The notes: a model not told the origin generated them from the sequence alone. Positions 1 through 10,619 are shown, counted from the stretch's first letter. The stretch: 64,000 nucleotides of DNA from Methylotenera sp. (GCA_013141495.1 JABFQV010000011.1:1-64000); one strand, 5' to 3'. Translations and numbers: made by a program.

Positions 1-110
1 GGGTTAGGGTGGGGGTGGAAACCTTACTTAGCAACCACTCTACCCCAATCTAACCTTCCCCATGCTAGGGGGAAGGAACTTGTTTGGTGTTGTCAGGTTA
101 GATTGGGCTG

Positions 111-1184
111 TCATAACGCCAAGGTCTGTTTTAATTTTTCAGCATCATAGTCGCCGGTAATCACGGCTTTACCAATGCCTTGTTGCAATACTAGCCTGAC
201 TTTCCCATCCGCTACTTTTTTATCTAACTGCATTAGATCAAGATATTTCTCCAACCCCAGTTTGGGTGCATCTAATGGTAAATTAGCCGCTGTTAATAGC
301 AAAAATATGCGTTTTACTTCATCGCCTGTTAGCCAGCCCATGCGTTGCGATAAGTCTGCCGCCATCATGGTACCCGCTGCCACGGCCTCGCCATGTAGCC
401 ATACGCCATAGCCCATAGCGTTTTCAATAGCATGGCCAAAGGTATGGCCCAAGTTTAGCAGTGCGCGCTCGCCGTTTTCGTGTTCATCTATCGCCACCAC
501 TTCGGCTTTGTTTTGGCATGAGCGGTAAATAGCATAGCTCAATGCGGCTTCATCTAATGTCATGAGTTTGGCAATATTGAGTTCTAGCCAATCCAAAAAT
601 TCGGCATCGCGGATTAAGCCATATTTGATGACCTCTGCCATGCCAGCAGAAAATTCTCTGGCGGGTAACGTTTGCAGGGTGTCGATATCGGCCAGTACCA
701 GTTGCGGCTGATAAAAAGCGCCGATCATGTTTTTACCTAGCGGGTGGTTGATGCCAGTTTTACCGCCAACGGATGAATCCACCTGAGAAAGTAGCGTAGT
801 AGGGATTTGAATAAAGGGTACACCGCGCAAATAAGTGGCCGCAGCATAGCCTGTTAAGTCACCAATCACGCCGCCACCTAGTGCTATCAACGTTGTACTG
901 CGCTCGCAGCGATTTTGTAACAAGGCGTCGTAAATTTTATTGAGTGTTTCTGTGTTTTTATAGGCCTCGCCATCTGGCAGAATAATTGGGGTGACCGAAA
1001 CACCCGCAGCTAGTAATGTTTGCGTTAATTTATCTAAATATAACGGTGCCACTGTGGTGTTAGTGACAATGGCGACGTGTTTACGTTTGAGGTGGGGTAA
1101 TATGAGGCTGGCATCTGCAATTAAATTGCGCCCAATATGTATTGGGTAGCTTCTATTGGCTAATTCTACTTTGAGTGTTTGCAT
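111..1184 (-). CDS. aroB: 3-dehydroquinate synthase
   Basis: Full [47 protein letters not shown] is characteristic of AroB; adjacent to aroK. Confidence 0.97.
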   Translation of the reverse strand: MQTLKVELANRSYPIHIGRNLIADASLILPHLKRKHVAIVTNTTVAPLYLDKLTQTLLAAGVSVTPIILPDGEAYKNTETLNKIYDALLQNRCERSTTLIALGGGVIGDLTGYAAATYLRGVPFIQIPTTLLSQVDSSVGGKTGINHPLGKNMIGAFYQPQLVLADIDTLQTLPAREFSAGMAEVIKYGLIRDAEFLDWLELNIAKLMTLDEAALSYAIYRSCQNKAEVVAIDEHENGERALLNLGHTFGHAIENAMGYGVWLHGEAVAAGTMMAADLSQRMGWLTGDEVKRIFLLLTAANLPLDAPKLGLEKYLDLMQLDKKVADGKVRLVLQQGIGKAVITGDYDAEKLKQTLAL

Positions 1185-1201
1185 GTTGAGTTAATGATAA
1201 T

Positions 1202-1708
1202 TTATTTGGTTAATAATTGTTCAATGGTATGGGTGATTTCTGTGGCTGATTGCGCGCCAGTATCTACAATGTAATCCGCCAGGCTGGTGTATATTGGGTC
1301 ACGCTGGATATATAGCCGCTCAAGTTTTTGCCGCAAATTGCCACCTTGCAATAAGGGGCGCGTTTTATCATGACGCGTACGCTGGTATAAATCATTTACC
1401 TTGCCGCGCAAATAGATTATCTTGCCATTTTGTTTAAGTAGCGCTCTATTTTCTGGCAACAATATCGCGCCACCGCCAGTGGCCAACACAATGTTGTTTA
1501 GCTGGGTCAATTCTTCAATCGCTGCGGTTTCGCGCTTACGAAAGCCATCTTCACCCTCTAATTCAAAAATTAAAGGGATTTTTACCCCTGTTTTCCGCTC
1601 AATTTCAACGTCAGAATCGTAAAAAACACGCCCCAATTGTTTTGCCAGCAAACGACCAATCGTCGTTTTACCAGCACCCATCAGGCCAATAAAATAAATG
1701 TTGTCCAA
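1202..1708 (-). CDS. aroK: shikimate kinase
   Basis: N-terminal P-loop GLMGAGKTTIGRLLA; GGGAI motif; aroK-aroB order. Confidence 0.96.
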   Translation of the reverse strand: MDNIYFIGLMGAGKTTIGRLLAKQLGRVFYDSDVEIERKTGVKIPLIFELEGEDGFRKRETAAIEELTQLNNIVLATGGGAILLPENRALLKQNGKIIYLRGKVNDLYQRTRHDKTRPLLQGGNLRQKLERLYIQRDPIYTSLADYIVDTGAQSATEITHTIEQLLTK

Positions 1709-1743
1709 TTAAAAAACCCTTACCCCTAAAAATAGAACGGAGG

Positions 1744-1849
1744 TTTAATGGGGAGACTTAATGGGGTCAGACTCGATTAGATAGAACCAAATCGAATCTG
1801 ACCCCATTAACAGATTAGATAGTACGAAATCGAATCTGACCCCATTAAC
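1744..1849. repeat. Palindromic/tandem intergenic repeat built on TTAATGGGGTCAGAYTCGATT
   Basis: Inverted arms 1758-1778 and 1790-1810 (20/21 match); 37-bp block 1775-1811 repeated at 1813-1849 (35/37), period 38; degenerate extra copy ttaatggggagac at about 1745. Confidence 0.85.
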
Positions 1850-1868
1850 AACCGACACTCTGCAAAAC

Positions 1869-1899
1869 AAAATGCCCATCAAGCTGTGATGGGCATTTT
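1869..1899 (-). terminator. Intrinsic terminator-like hairpin after pilQ
   Basis: AAAATGCCCATCA (1869-1881) / TGATGGGCATTTT (1887-1899), 13-bp perfect stem, 5-nt loop, just downstream of the pilQ stop. Confidence 0.8.
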
Positions 1900-1940
1900 A
1901 TGACAATCTTAACTATCTGTCAGATTTTGCCAATCTTTGC

Positions 1941-4133
1941 TTATTTCAAGGCTAATCCATCATCCATGATTTTTGGCGTGATAAATATCAGCAATTCGGT
2001 TTTGTCTGATTGTAAAGTTTTACGTTTAAATAAATTACCCATGATTGGCAAGTCACCAAAGAAAGGTACTTTAGTCACATCATTACGCTCAGTTAATTCA
2101 TAGATACCACCAAGTACAGCCGTTTCACCATTCGCTACCAGTATCTTGGTTGATACTCGTTGAGTATCAATTGAGGGTGCGCCACCTGACACAATACGTT
2201 CGTTGATTTTATCTTTTTTAACCTCTAAATCCATAATGATTTTATCGTCTGGTGTAATTTGCGGTGTCACTTCCAAGCTTAGTGCTGCCTCTTTAAACGC
2301 TACGTTTGCCGCACCACTGCTTGAAGCCTGTAGATACGCAATCTCTGTACCTTGCGATATTCTTGCTTTCTGTTGGTTCGCAGTAGTAACACGCGGACTG
2401 GAAACCACCTTACCACGGTTATCCCTCTCTAACGCAGATAACTCCAAATTGAGTAACAAACCTGCAGATAGCTTAAACAAACTAAATGCGAAACTACCAG
2501 CAGGGTTAGCTACAGGCAAGTTGGACATTAAATCCGGTAAACCATCACTACTGGTTAAAGTGCTATTAGTATTGTTAGTTGGATTTTTAAAAATTGCATT
2601 AGTCAATCCAGTTTGTATCGTACCGTTGTGCGTACCTTGTGTAATACCTGTAGAGGTAACTGCCGTTGGCCTGTTGCCCAATGTTCCACCAATTGTCGCA
2701 ACACTTGTGCCTGGAACACCGGTTTGCGTTACACCAAAACGCGCACCCAGTTCTTTACCAAACTTTTCATCCGCTATGACTAATCTTGATTCAATCATCA
2801 CCTGTTTTACTGGAATGTCTGTTTTGTTAATAATGGCCTGTACTTGTTCTAGATATTTAGGAATATCTTGCACAAACACCGTATTGGTGCGCGGATCAAG
2901 TACCGCGCTACCGCGTTTTGAGAGTAGTTTTTGCTTAGGGTCACTCAAAATTTCTTTAAGTGACTCAGCCTTCATGTAATTTAATGTGAACACCTCTGTT
3001 CTCATTGTTTCTACGTCATCAATTTGCTGCTGACTTTCAAACGCCTGTTTTTCTTTTGCCGCTAACTCATCAGCAGGGGCCACCAAAATGACGTTACCAG
3101 TTTTGCGCTTATCCAAACCCTTACTTTGCAAAATAATTTCAAGCGCCTGATCCCATGGTACATCTTTTAGGCGCAAGGTTAAATTACCAGTCACGGTGTC
3201 GCTGGTAATAATGTTTAACCCGGTAAAGTCTGCAATGACTTGCAATACTGAGCGCACCTCAATATTCTGGAAGTTTAATGATAGCTTTTCGCCTGCATAA
3301 CCAGGTTTAGAACCACGTACTAACTTGTTTGGGTCTTCTACCACTTGGCGCACGTCAATAATGAATTTTTTATCAGCCTGATACGCTGATTGTTCCCAGT
3401 TACCTTTAGGCTCAATAATCATGCGGCCATTTTTACCTTGCTTCATGGTATCAACATAAATCACCGGTGTGTTGAAGTTGGTGACATTTAAACGACGCTG
3501 TAAGTTGGCAGGTACATCTGTATTGATAAAATCGACAACAATGGTTTTACCTTTTTGTTTGATGTTAATGCCTGCTGATGCGTCAGATAAATCAACAATA
3601 ATACGGCCTTCTCCATTTTTACCGCGTGCAAAATCTACGTTGTTGAGGGTAACTGACTGCGCGCCCAAGGTTGGCTCTGCAAACTTGGTTTCTACTACAC
3701 TGTTGGCGCTCACTTCATTGCCTTGTAGCAAAATGCTGACTTCATTACCGCTGACTGAGGTGCTATAGCCTACATTTTTAGATAAATTTAGCACTAGACG
3801 CGTACGCTCTTTGCCTTGCGCTAAAGTGATGCTTTTAAGTGCACCCTGATCAGCTACAACATTGTTTTTTGCTAAGCCGTTCCCCACTTGCGGAAAATCT
3901 AAGGCAACACGTGGTGGGCTGTTAAGCGTAAATCCAGCAGGTGGATTTTTAAGTGGGAGCGTTGTTTTTACGCGAATACTGACTCGGCCACCAGGCAAGG
4001 TGGAATAATCGATGCTTTCTATTTTATTGCCTAACTCAGCCTGGTCTTCAGCCAAGAGCAACCCAGAAAACAGGGTTAACCCCAACAGCAGTGCTGTTTG
4101 TAAAGTTTTAGACATCCACATAGTTGTTTTCAT
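1941..4133 (-). CDS. pilQ: Type IV pilus secretin PilQ
   Basis: AMIN and secretin domains; last gene of pilMNOPQ. Start trimmed from the ORF-track 4217 to 4133 because AAGGTGA lies 5 nt upstream of that ATG and a signal peptide follows. Confidence 0.93.
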   Translation of the reverse strand: MKTTMWMSKTLQTALLLGLTLFSGLLLAEDQAELGNKIESIDYSTLPGGRVSIRVKTTLPLKNPPAGFTLNSPPRVALDFPQVGNGLAKNNVVADQGALKSITLAQGKERTRLVLNLSKNVGYSTSVSGNEVSILLQGNEVSANSVVETKFAEPTLGAQSVTLNNVDFARGKNGEGRIIVDLSDASAGINIKQKGKTIVVDFINTDVPANLQRRLNVTNFNTPVIYVDTMKQGKNGRMIIEPKGNWEQSAYQADKKFIIDVRQVVEDPNKLVRGSKPGYAGEKLSLNFQNIEVRSVLQVIADFTGLNIITSDTVTGNLTLRLKDVPWDQALEIILQSKGLDKRKTGNVILVAPADELAAKEKQAFESQQQIDDVETMRTEVFTLNYMKAESLKEILSDPKQKLLSKRGSAVLDPRTNTVFVQDIPKYLEQVQAIINKTDIPVKQVMIESRLVIADEKFGKELGARFGVTQTGVPGTSVATIGGTLGNRPTAVTSTGITQGTHNGTIQTGLTNAIFKNPTNNTNSTLTSSDGLPDLMSNLPVANPAGSFAFSLFKLSAGLLLNLELSALERDNRGKVVSSPRVTTANQQKARISQGTEIAYLQASSSGAANVAFKEAALSLEVTPQITPDDKIIMDLEVKKDKINERIVSGGAPSIDTQRVSTKILVANGETAVLGGIYELTERNDVTKVPFFGDLPIMGNLFKRKTLQSDKTELLIFITPKIMDDGLALK

Positions 4134-4140
4134 TATTTCA

Positions 4141-4194
4141 CCTTGATTCTTAATTTCATGGGGTTTCTTAATTTCATGGGGTTTCTTGATTTCA
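4141..4194. repeat. 18-bp tandem repeat in the pilP-pilQ spacer
   Basis: TTAATTTCATGGGGTTTC at 4150-4167 and 4168-4185, flanked by partial copies (4141-4149 and 4186-4194). Confidence 0.85.
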
Positions 4195-4289
4195 CCGGCC
4201 CTTAACTCCACGGACACTTAACGCTATTAACGTCTAACCCCAAATACTACTAATGCCATGGGGCCTCATTATTTAATTACTCGTAGCAC

Positions 4290-4835
4290 TTACTCTTGTA
4301 GTGCCAAAGTTGAGGTGCGCTCTACCCAATCACCAGAAAGATCATCTTGCACTATTTCTTTAAGCACCACTTCACTGTCTGTCACTTGCGTGACTCTTCC
4401 AAAGTTTTGGCCTACATAGTTGCCAAGCTTTACTTGTTGCACGGCGTTATCCGGAGTTTTAAGTAGCGCATAAGTCAGTTTACTTTTTGATAACAAGCCA
4501 ACGTATTTCAGGCTTTCTAACGGGTAAGCCTCCATTGGCTCTTTGGGCCTGTTTAAGTTTGGCTGTAGCACACTTGATTTACTACTCACCGCCTTACGTG
4601 CCCGAAACGGGTCGATCAAAAGGCCGTCCGCATTATATTGTAGTGCCAAATAAGGCTTAACTTCTGGCAACGGCTTAATTTTAGGCACGACATCTTTAGC
4701 GGCATCACGCATATATTGATCAAGGTCATCGCCATCATTACCACCGCATGCAACTAAGGCTAATGTTAAAAAGCCGCTTAAGCCAAGCTTGAAGCGATTA
4801 CTTGATGTTGATTTATGTTTTAGGCTATCACTCAC
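4290..4835 (-). CDS. pilP: Type IV pilus assembly lipoprotein PilP
   Basis: Lipobox LALVAC; C-terminal PilP-like region; operon position. Confidence 0.92.
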   Translation of the reverse strand: MSDSLKHKSTSSNRFKLGLSGFLTLALVACGGNDGDDLDQYMRDAAKDVVPKIKPLPEVKPYLALQYNADGLLIDPFRARKAVSSKSSVLQPNLNRPKEPMEAYPLESLKYVGLLSKSKLTYALLKTPDNAVQQVKLGNYVGQNFGRVTQVTDSEVVLKEIVQDDLSGDWVERTSTLALQE

Positions 4836-4840
4836 GGCAA

Positions 4841-5497
4841 TTATTGACCTTTCTTCGCAGCTTGATCTTTAGCCGCTTTGCGTTTTGCGGCAACTTCATC
4901 AGCATCTAAATAGCGATAAGTTTTAGCGACCGCCTCCATCACCAGCACTGCATCAGTAGAGGATGGTTTAACGTCTTTGCTTTGATTGGTAACGGCAATA
5001 TCGCCCAAAGTTACGATACGCGATAGTTTTGAGATGTCTGTCGCAAATGCACCTAAGTCATGGTAGGTACCTAGCAATTTGATGCTGATTGGCATTTCAG
5101 CATAAAAATCTGCCTGCGATTCTTGGCCTGGCTTAAATAGCTCAAACTCCAAGCCTCGACTTAACCCGGCCTGGTTAATGTCTGTCAGCAAGCCATCAAT
5201 TTGAGATCTGTCTGGCAACTGTTTTAACAACGCCCCAAAGGTTTTTTCAATTTCTACCATTTGCGTTTTGTAAGCTTCTAAGCTAATAGCCTGGCTTTTT
5301 TTTTCTAAAAATACTTTTCTCAACTCTTGCTCTTTATTCTTTTCAGTATCTAGCGCTTCTAGTTCCGGGCTCCATAAAAAATAATACCCAAGTGCTACCA
5401 ATACCAAAAAAACACCTGTCAACAACACCGCCTTCACTGGTGCAGGTAAGCTACCGGCATTATTGATGTCTATATTATTGAAATCATCTAATTTCAT
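4841..5497 (-). CDS. pilO: Type IV pilus inner-membrane protein PilO
   Basis: Single TM plus coiled coil, LLTDINQAGLSRGLEFELFKPG; operon position. Confidence 0.93.
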   Translation of the reverse strand: MKLDDFNNIDINNAGSLPAPVKAVLLTGVFLVLVALGYYFLWSPELEALDTEKNKEQELRKVFLEKKSQAISLEAYKTQMVEIEKTFGALLKQLPDRSQIDGLLTDINQAGLSRGLEFELFKPGQESQADFYAEMPISIKLLGTYHDLGAFATDISKLSRIVTLGDIAVTNQSKDVKPSSTDAVLVMEAVAKTYRYLDADEVAAKRKAAKDQAAKKGQ

Positions 5498-6081
5498 GAT
5501 TGAAGTCCATTTTTAGGCTTAGCTTCTTCAGCGTCAACCTTGGGTGCTTTAAGATTCACTTGCAAGGTAAACATATTTTGTTTTACGCCATTCACTGTAA
5601 CCGCTTTAATCTCAATTAAAATGGGGGATTCCAGCCAGTTTGAGGTGTTAAAGTTACGTACCAGCGTTGCTACTCTGGCATTGGTGTCGGCTACGCCCTC
5701 AACATTAATGACATTGCCCTGTTGCTTAACGCTTTTTAAATACATGCCTTCTGGCAGTTGGCGGCTCAGTTCATCAAACACAACCACAGCTTGACTGCGG
5801 TTGGTTTGTAAATTTTCAACCACCTGCTTGCGCTCAAGCATGGCACTGATTTGATCTTTTAAATCTTTGATATCGGCAATTTCTTTATCGAGCTTAACAA
5901 TCGCGGCATCTAAACGTTGGTTACGCTCTAATTGTGTTTCAACTTGACCATTGATCACGGTGTAACCCATAAAAACAATTGCGCCAGCAGCAATGGCGGC
6001 AAATAATGCCATCAGCCCAAATTCACGCTGCTTGGCTTCTCTTCTGATTTGACGATGAGGGAGTAGATTGACACGTATCAT
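5494..6081 (-). CDS. pilN: Type IV pilus assembly protein PilN
   Basis: MIRVNLLPHRQIRREAKQREF; start set at 6081 giving a 4-bp overlap with pilM. Confidence 0.93.
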   Translation of the reverse strand: MIRVNLLPHRQIRREAKQREFGLMALFAAIAAGAIVFMGYTVINGQVETQLERNQRLDAAIVKLDKEIADIKDLKDQISAMLERKQVVENLQTNRSQAVVVFDELSRQLPEGMYLKSVKQQGNVINVEGVADTNARVATLVRNFNTSNWLESPILIEIKAVTVNGVKQNMFTLQVNLKAPKVDAEEAKPKNGLQS

Positions 6082-7151
6082 ATCGCTAAACCTCGCATGG
6101 CCAGCCCACAAGCAATTAACAATGCCGGCGCGTCTGTTGTTGCTTGCTGCTGCCTAACCCTGGTACCGACCGCCATGCTGTGAAAGGGGTTTGCAACCAG
6201 CGTATTGACCTGGGTGCGATCTTGAACTGTAATATCAATTTCAGGAATTGTCGCGCATCCGCCAGCCAGTATAATATGATCAACGCGGTTGTATTGTGTT
6301 GAGCTGGTAAAAAACTGGAGCGCTCTGGCGACTTCCATCGCTAGCAACTGAACGAATGGCTGTAACACTTCACTGTCGTAGCTTTCTGGTAAGCCACCCT
6401 TACGCTTGGCGATTTCGGCCTCTTCTAATGATAAGCCAAAGCGGCGTTGAATCTCTTGCGTTAACTGACCACCACCAAAGTTTTGCTCGCGTGCATAAAC
6501 CGGTTTATTATCATGTAACACATTGGTGTGCATCATGGTGGCACCGATATCAATGATCATGACAGTTTGCTCACGGCCTGCATTAGGCAGTTGCCCAGAG
6601 ACCAAGGTGTAGGCGGCCTCGGTAGCGTAGGATTCAACATCCATTACCGTCACCTTGAGTCCAGCGCCTTCTGCTGCTGCCACGCGATCTTCAATTTTCT
6701 CTTTGCGGGCGGCGGCAATCAGCACTTCAACTTCATCTGGACTATTAGGTGCGGGACCTAATACCTGAAAATCTATATTGACTTCATCCAGCGAGAATGG
6801 AATATATTGATTGGCCTCAGCCTCGACTTGAACTTCCATGTCTTCTTCACGCAGGTCAGCCGACATGATGACTTTTTTACTGATAACCGCTGAAGACGGC
6901 AATGCTAACGCCACTCGTTTTTCACGTGAACCAAGCAATTTCCAAGCGAGCTTAATGGCATCGGCCACTTTTTCAAGATCACTCACATTACCATCAGTCA
7001 TGGCGTCTTTAGCCAACGGTGAAATTGAGTAGCCTTCTAGCTTATAGCCACCACGTCCATCGTTGGCGAGCTCTACCATCTTGACGGAAGTAGAGCTAAT
7101 GTCTATACCAATAAGTGGCGGTGTTGATTCTGTAAAAAGACTGAATTTCAA
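6078..7151 (-). CDS. pilM: Type IV pilus actin-like ATPase PilM
   Basis: LIGIDISSTSVKMVEL; ILAGGCATIPEI; start of pilMNOPQ. Confidence 0.95.
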   Translation of the reverse strand: MKFSLFTESTPPLIGIDISSTSVKMVELANDGRGGYKLEGYSISPLAKDAMTDGNVSDLEKVADAIKLAWKLLGSREKRVALALPSSAVISKKVIMSADLREEDMEVQVEAEANQYIPFSLDEVNIDFQVLGPAPNSPDEVEVLIAAARKEKIEDRVAAAEGAGLKVTVMDVESYATEAAYTLVSGQLPNAGREQTVMIIDIGATMMHTNVLHDNKPVYAREQNFGGGQLTQEIQRRFGLSLEEAEIAKRKGGLPESYDSEVLQPFVQLLAMEVARALQFFTSSTQYNRVDHIILAGGCATIPEIDITVQDRTQVNTLVANPFHSMAVGTRVRQQQATTDAPALLIACGLAMRGLAI

Positions 7152-7284
7152 ATTGAAATTCCTTTTCTAATTTCGTTAGTTACGCACATTTCTAATAAAC
7201 TACATTAAATCCTAGCAACAAGTTTAACCCCTGTAAAGCAATTTTTATCAACTCTACTATTTTAAGTCTTTATTACATAGTTTA

Positions 7285-7313
7285 TTCGCAGGGTTTGCCA
7301 GAGCATTTATAAT
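7285..7313 (+). promoter_or_regulatory. Candidate sigma70 promoter of mrcA
   Basis: TTCGCA (7285-7290), 17-bp spacer, TATAAT (7308-7313), upstream of the ATG at 7353. Confidence 0.5.
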
Positions 7314-7352
7314 GGCACACTATAGGTCAATTAATCAGAAAATATATTATCC

Positions 7353-9833
7353 ATGACACTCAATAAATGGTTGCAGTATCTTTTTTTAACGTTTGTAGTT
7401 GGCGGCTTATCCATATTGGCATTGGTGGGTATCGCCGTAGCGCTTATTTACCCGGCACTGCCTTCGCTTGAGGCGCTAACAGATTATCACCCTAAACTGC
7501 CTTTGCGCGTTTACTCTGAAGATCGTTATTTAATCGGTGAGTTTGGCGAAGAGCGCCGCGCCTATATTAAAATTGAAGACGTGCCAAAGAATATGACGGA
7601 CGCTGTGCTCGCCATCGAAGACCGTCGCTTTTATCAGCATAGCGGTGTTGATGTTAAAGGAATATTGCGTGCAATTAAAAACAATGTAACCGGCGTAAGT
7701 CATGAGGGTGCCAGCACCATCACCATGCAAGTGGCTAAAAACTTTTTCACCCCGCCTAATGGTAAACGCACACTCATCACCAAAATCAATGAGGCGCTAC
7801 TCGCTATCAAGATTGAAAATAATTTAAGTAAAAATAAGATACTTGAGCTCTACATTAACCAAATTTATCTTGGGCAACGTTCTTACGGGTTTGCCGCTGC
7901 CTCTCAGGTATATTATGGCAAGCCGTTAGCCAAATTAAATTTAGCTGAATCTGCCTTATTAGCGGGCTTGCCCAAAGCGCCGTCTAGTTACAATCCATTT
8001 ACTAACCCTAAGCGAGCGCTTGTTCGCCAACGTGAGGTATTGCACGACATGTACCGCTTCGGCTTTATTAAAGAGCCAATCTATCAGGATGCGCTAAAAC
8101 AGCCGTTGCGCTTTAAAACTTCTAAACAGTCGCGTGATCTGGCTGCGGATTACGTGGCTGAAATTGTGCGAGACAATTTATATGCGCAATATCAAGAGGA
8201 TATCTACAGTAGCGGCTTGAATGTTTACACCACGATTCTCAAAGCGAATCAAGAAGCAGCAAACGCGGCAATAAGAGAAGGTGTTTTGGACTATGACATA
8301 CGCCACGGTTATCGTGGGCCTGAAAAAATACTAAGCATCGAAGCGCTTGGCAATGAGGACAAAACCAAAGCCATCAATGATGCATTAGATGATATTGATG
8401 TTTCTAATGGATTAGTTCCGGCAGTGATTACCGCTGTGTCGCAAAAATCTGTTCACGTACGTACCAAGAACGGGGATGACATTGAGGTCGCTGGCAAGGG
8501 TTTGGCATTGGTAGAAAAGGCGCTGAATGAAAAAGACCCAGCAAAACGTAAATTAAAGCCAGGTGCAATTATTCGTGTTTTTAAAAGCGCCTCAGCCAAA
8601 GACGACAATGGCTGGCGTATTGCTCAATTACCACAGGTAGAATCTGCGCTGGTGGCAATGGACCCTGAAACAGGCGCCATCCGCGCCTTGGTTGGCGGCT
8701 TTGATTTTAATCGCAATAAATTTAACCATGTGACACAGGCACGACGCCAGCCAGGCTCCAGTTTTAAGCCTTTTGTTTATTCTGCCGCGTTAGAAAAAGG
8801 ATTCACAGCCGCCACAATGGTTGAAGATGCACCGTTAAGTTTTTCTGCCGGAGAAACCGGCAATAAAGCTTGGTCGCCACAAAACTACGACAATAATTTT
8901 GATGGGCCTATCCGCTTAAGACAGGCGCTTATTAAATCTAAAAACATGGTGTCTATTCGTGTATTGCAGGCGATAGATCCTAACTATGCACAAGACTACA
9001 TTACCCGCTTTGGCTTTGCCGCAAAAGACCATCCGGCTTACCTCACTATGGCGCTTGGTGCCGGCTCTACCACGCCATGGCAAATGGCCACTGCTTACGC
9101 TGTTTTTGCAAATGGTGGTTATCGGGTCAAACCAAATTTAATTGCCAAAATTGTAGATCAAAACGGCAAGGTGATTTCAGAAACGAAGGTTATACGGGCA
9201 AAGGCCGGTGCGCCACGCGTGATTGATGCGCGTAACGCTTTTATCATGAATTCAATGATGCAGGATGTGATTAAACACGGCACTGCCATGAGGGCACTGC
9301 AACTCGGGCGTAGCGATATCGCGGGTAAAACCGGTACAACCAATGATTATTTTGATGCTTGGTTCGCCGGGTACAGTCCGAAGCAGGTTGCCATTACCTG
9401 GATAGGATTCGATAAACCTCGGCGCCTTGGCGGGAGTGAAACAGGCGGCTCGGCTGCATTGCCTATTTGGATTAAATACATGGCAACGGCATTAAAGAGC
9501 TTGCCAATGAGCGATTTTCCTGTGCCTGATGGTGTGATGTCATTAAGAATTGACCCGACCACCGGCATACGTGCCGATAATGATGAGAATGGTATTTACG
9601 AATACTTTTATCATGAAAATCCGCCGCCTGAAGTTGAAGTGCCTTTACCATCGATGCTGGAAGATGCAGAAGATTCTGTTGAATCGCCACTCAGCCAGGC
9701 GCAAAGGATGTTACAGCCCGATATCACTTTAAGCCCTAAACCTGGCAGCCCCAAACCGCCTGAACCCCAACCGCAAAAAGGAGTGCAAAAATCAACAACA
9801 AATCCTGCCGAGAAGTTTCTAAACCCGCATTAA
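7353..9833 (+). CDS. mrcA: Penicillin-binding protein 1A
   Basis: Transglycosylase EDRRFYQHSGVD; transpeptidase SSFKPF, SKN, KTGTT. Confidence 0.95.
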   Translation: MTLNKWLQYLFLTFVVGGLSILALVGIAVALIYPALPSLEALTDYHPKLPLRVYSEDRYLIGEFGEERRAYIKIEDVPKNMTDAVLAIEDRRFYQHSGVDVKGILRAIKNNVTGVSHEGASTITMQVAKNFFTPPNGKRTLITKINEALLAIKIENNLSKNKILELYINQIYLGQRSYGFAAASQVYYGKPLAKLNLAESALLAGLPKAPSSYNPFTNPKRALVRQREVLHDMYRFGFIKEPIYQDALKQPLRFKTSKQSRDLAADYVAEIVRDNLYAQYQEDIYSSGLNVYTTILKANQEAANAAIREGVLDYDIRHGYRGPEKILSIEALGNEDKTKAINDALDDIDVSNGLVPAVITAVSQKSVHVRTKNGDDIEVAGKGLALVEKALNEKDPAKRKLKPGAIIRVFKSASAKDDNGWRIAQLPQVESALVAMDPETGAIRALVGGFDFNRNKFNHVTQARRQPGSSFKPFVYSAALEKGFTAATMVEDAPLSFSAGETGNKAWSPQNYDNNFDGPIRLRQALIKSKNMVSIRVLQAIDPNYAQDYITRFGFAAKDHPAYLTMALGAGSTTPWQMATAYAVFANGGYRVKPNLIAKIVDQNGKVISETKVIRAKAGAPRVIDARNAFIMNSMMQDVIKHGTAMRALQLGRSDIAGKTGTTNDYFDAWFAGYSPKQVAITWIGFDKPRRLGGSETGGSAALPIWIKYMATALKSLPMSDFPVPDGVMSLRIDPTTGIRADNDENGIYEYFYHENPPPEVEVPLPSMLEDAEDSVESPLSQAQRMLQPDITLSPKPGSPKPPEPQPQKGVQKSTTNPAEKFLNPH

Positions 9834-9842
9834 ACGATCAAA

Positions 9843-10619
9843 TCACGGGTTAGGTAAAATCAAGTCCAATACAACCGGCGTGTGATCTGAGGGGCGCTCC
9901 AGTTTACGCGGCGCCTTATCTATGTGTGCTGATTTGCAAAAGGCTTTAAGTGCGTTGCTCACTAATATATGATCGATGCGCATACCAAAATTACGCCTAA
10001 ATCCCATCATGCGGTAATCCCACCAACTAAAGCTTTTTTCCGGTTGCTCAAATAATCTAAAGCTATCATGTAAGCCTAATGCAATCAGTTTTTGAAAAGC
10101 ATCGCGCTCGGGCGGAGATACCAACACTTGACCTACCCACGCTGCCGGGTCATGGCAATCTCGATCTTCTGGCGCAATATTGTAGTCACCCAATATCAGT
10201 AGCTTAGGATGCGCTACCAGCTCTGTTTTAAGCCAATCTGCCAGCGCACTCAGCCAGCGCAGTTTGTATTGATATTTATCAGAATCCACTGCTTGGCCAT
10301 TTGGAACATAAGCACAAACAACGCGAATATCGCCGATATTCGCTGCGATGATGCGCTGTTGATCGTCATCAAAGTTGGGGATATTGCACTGAATGTCAGT
10401 CATCTCATGACGGCTTAAAATTGCCACGCCGTTGTAGGTTTTTTGCCCGATATGCACTGCCTGATAACCTGCCAGCTTAAATGCCTCGTAGGGAAACTTA
10501 CTGTCTTCCTGTTTGGTTTCTTGCAGGCAAAGCACATCTGGCTGATTGTCACGTAGCCAATCCAGCACATGCGGTAAGCGTACATTTAGAGAATTTACAT
10601 TCCAAGTGGCAAATTTCAC
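9843..10619 (-). CDS. xthA: Exodeoxyribonuclease III
   Basis: MKFATWNVNSLNVRLPHVLDWL; LQETKQED; RIDHILVS; SDHTPVVLDL. Confidence 0.95.
   Translation of the reverse strand: MKFATWNVNSLNVRLPHVLDWLRDNQPDVLCLQETKQEDSKFPYEAFKLAGYQAVHIGQKTYNGVAILSRHEMTDIQCNIPNFDDDQQRIIAANIGDIRVVCAYVPNGQAVDSDKYQYKLRWLSALADWLKTELVAHPKLLILGDYNIAPEDRDCHDPAAWVGQVLVSPPERDAFQKLIALGLHDSFRLFEQPEKSFSWWDYRMMGFRRNFGMRIDHILVSNALKAFCKSAHIDKAPRKLERPSDHTPVVLDLILPNP

Noticed and set aside
2203-2979. 258-aa plus-strand ORF opposite pilQ
   Set aside because: Antisense shadow of a convincing secretin gene; the translated sequence has no recognisable domain.
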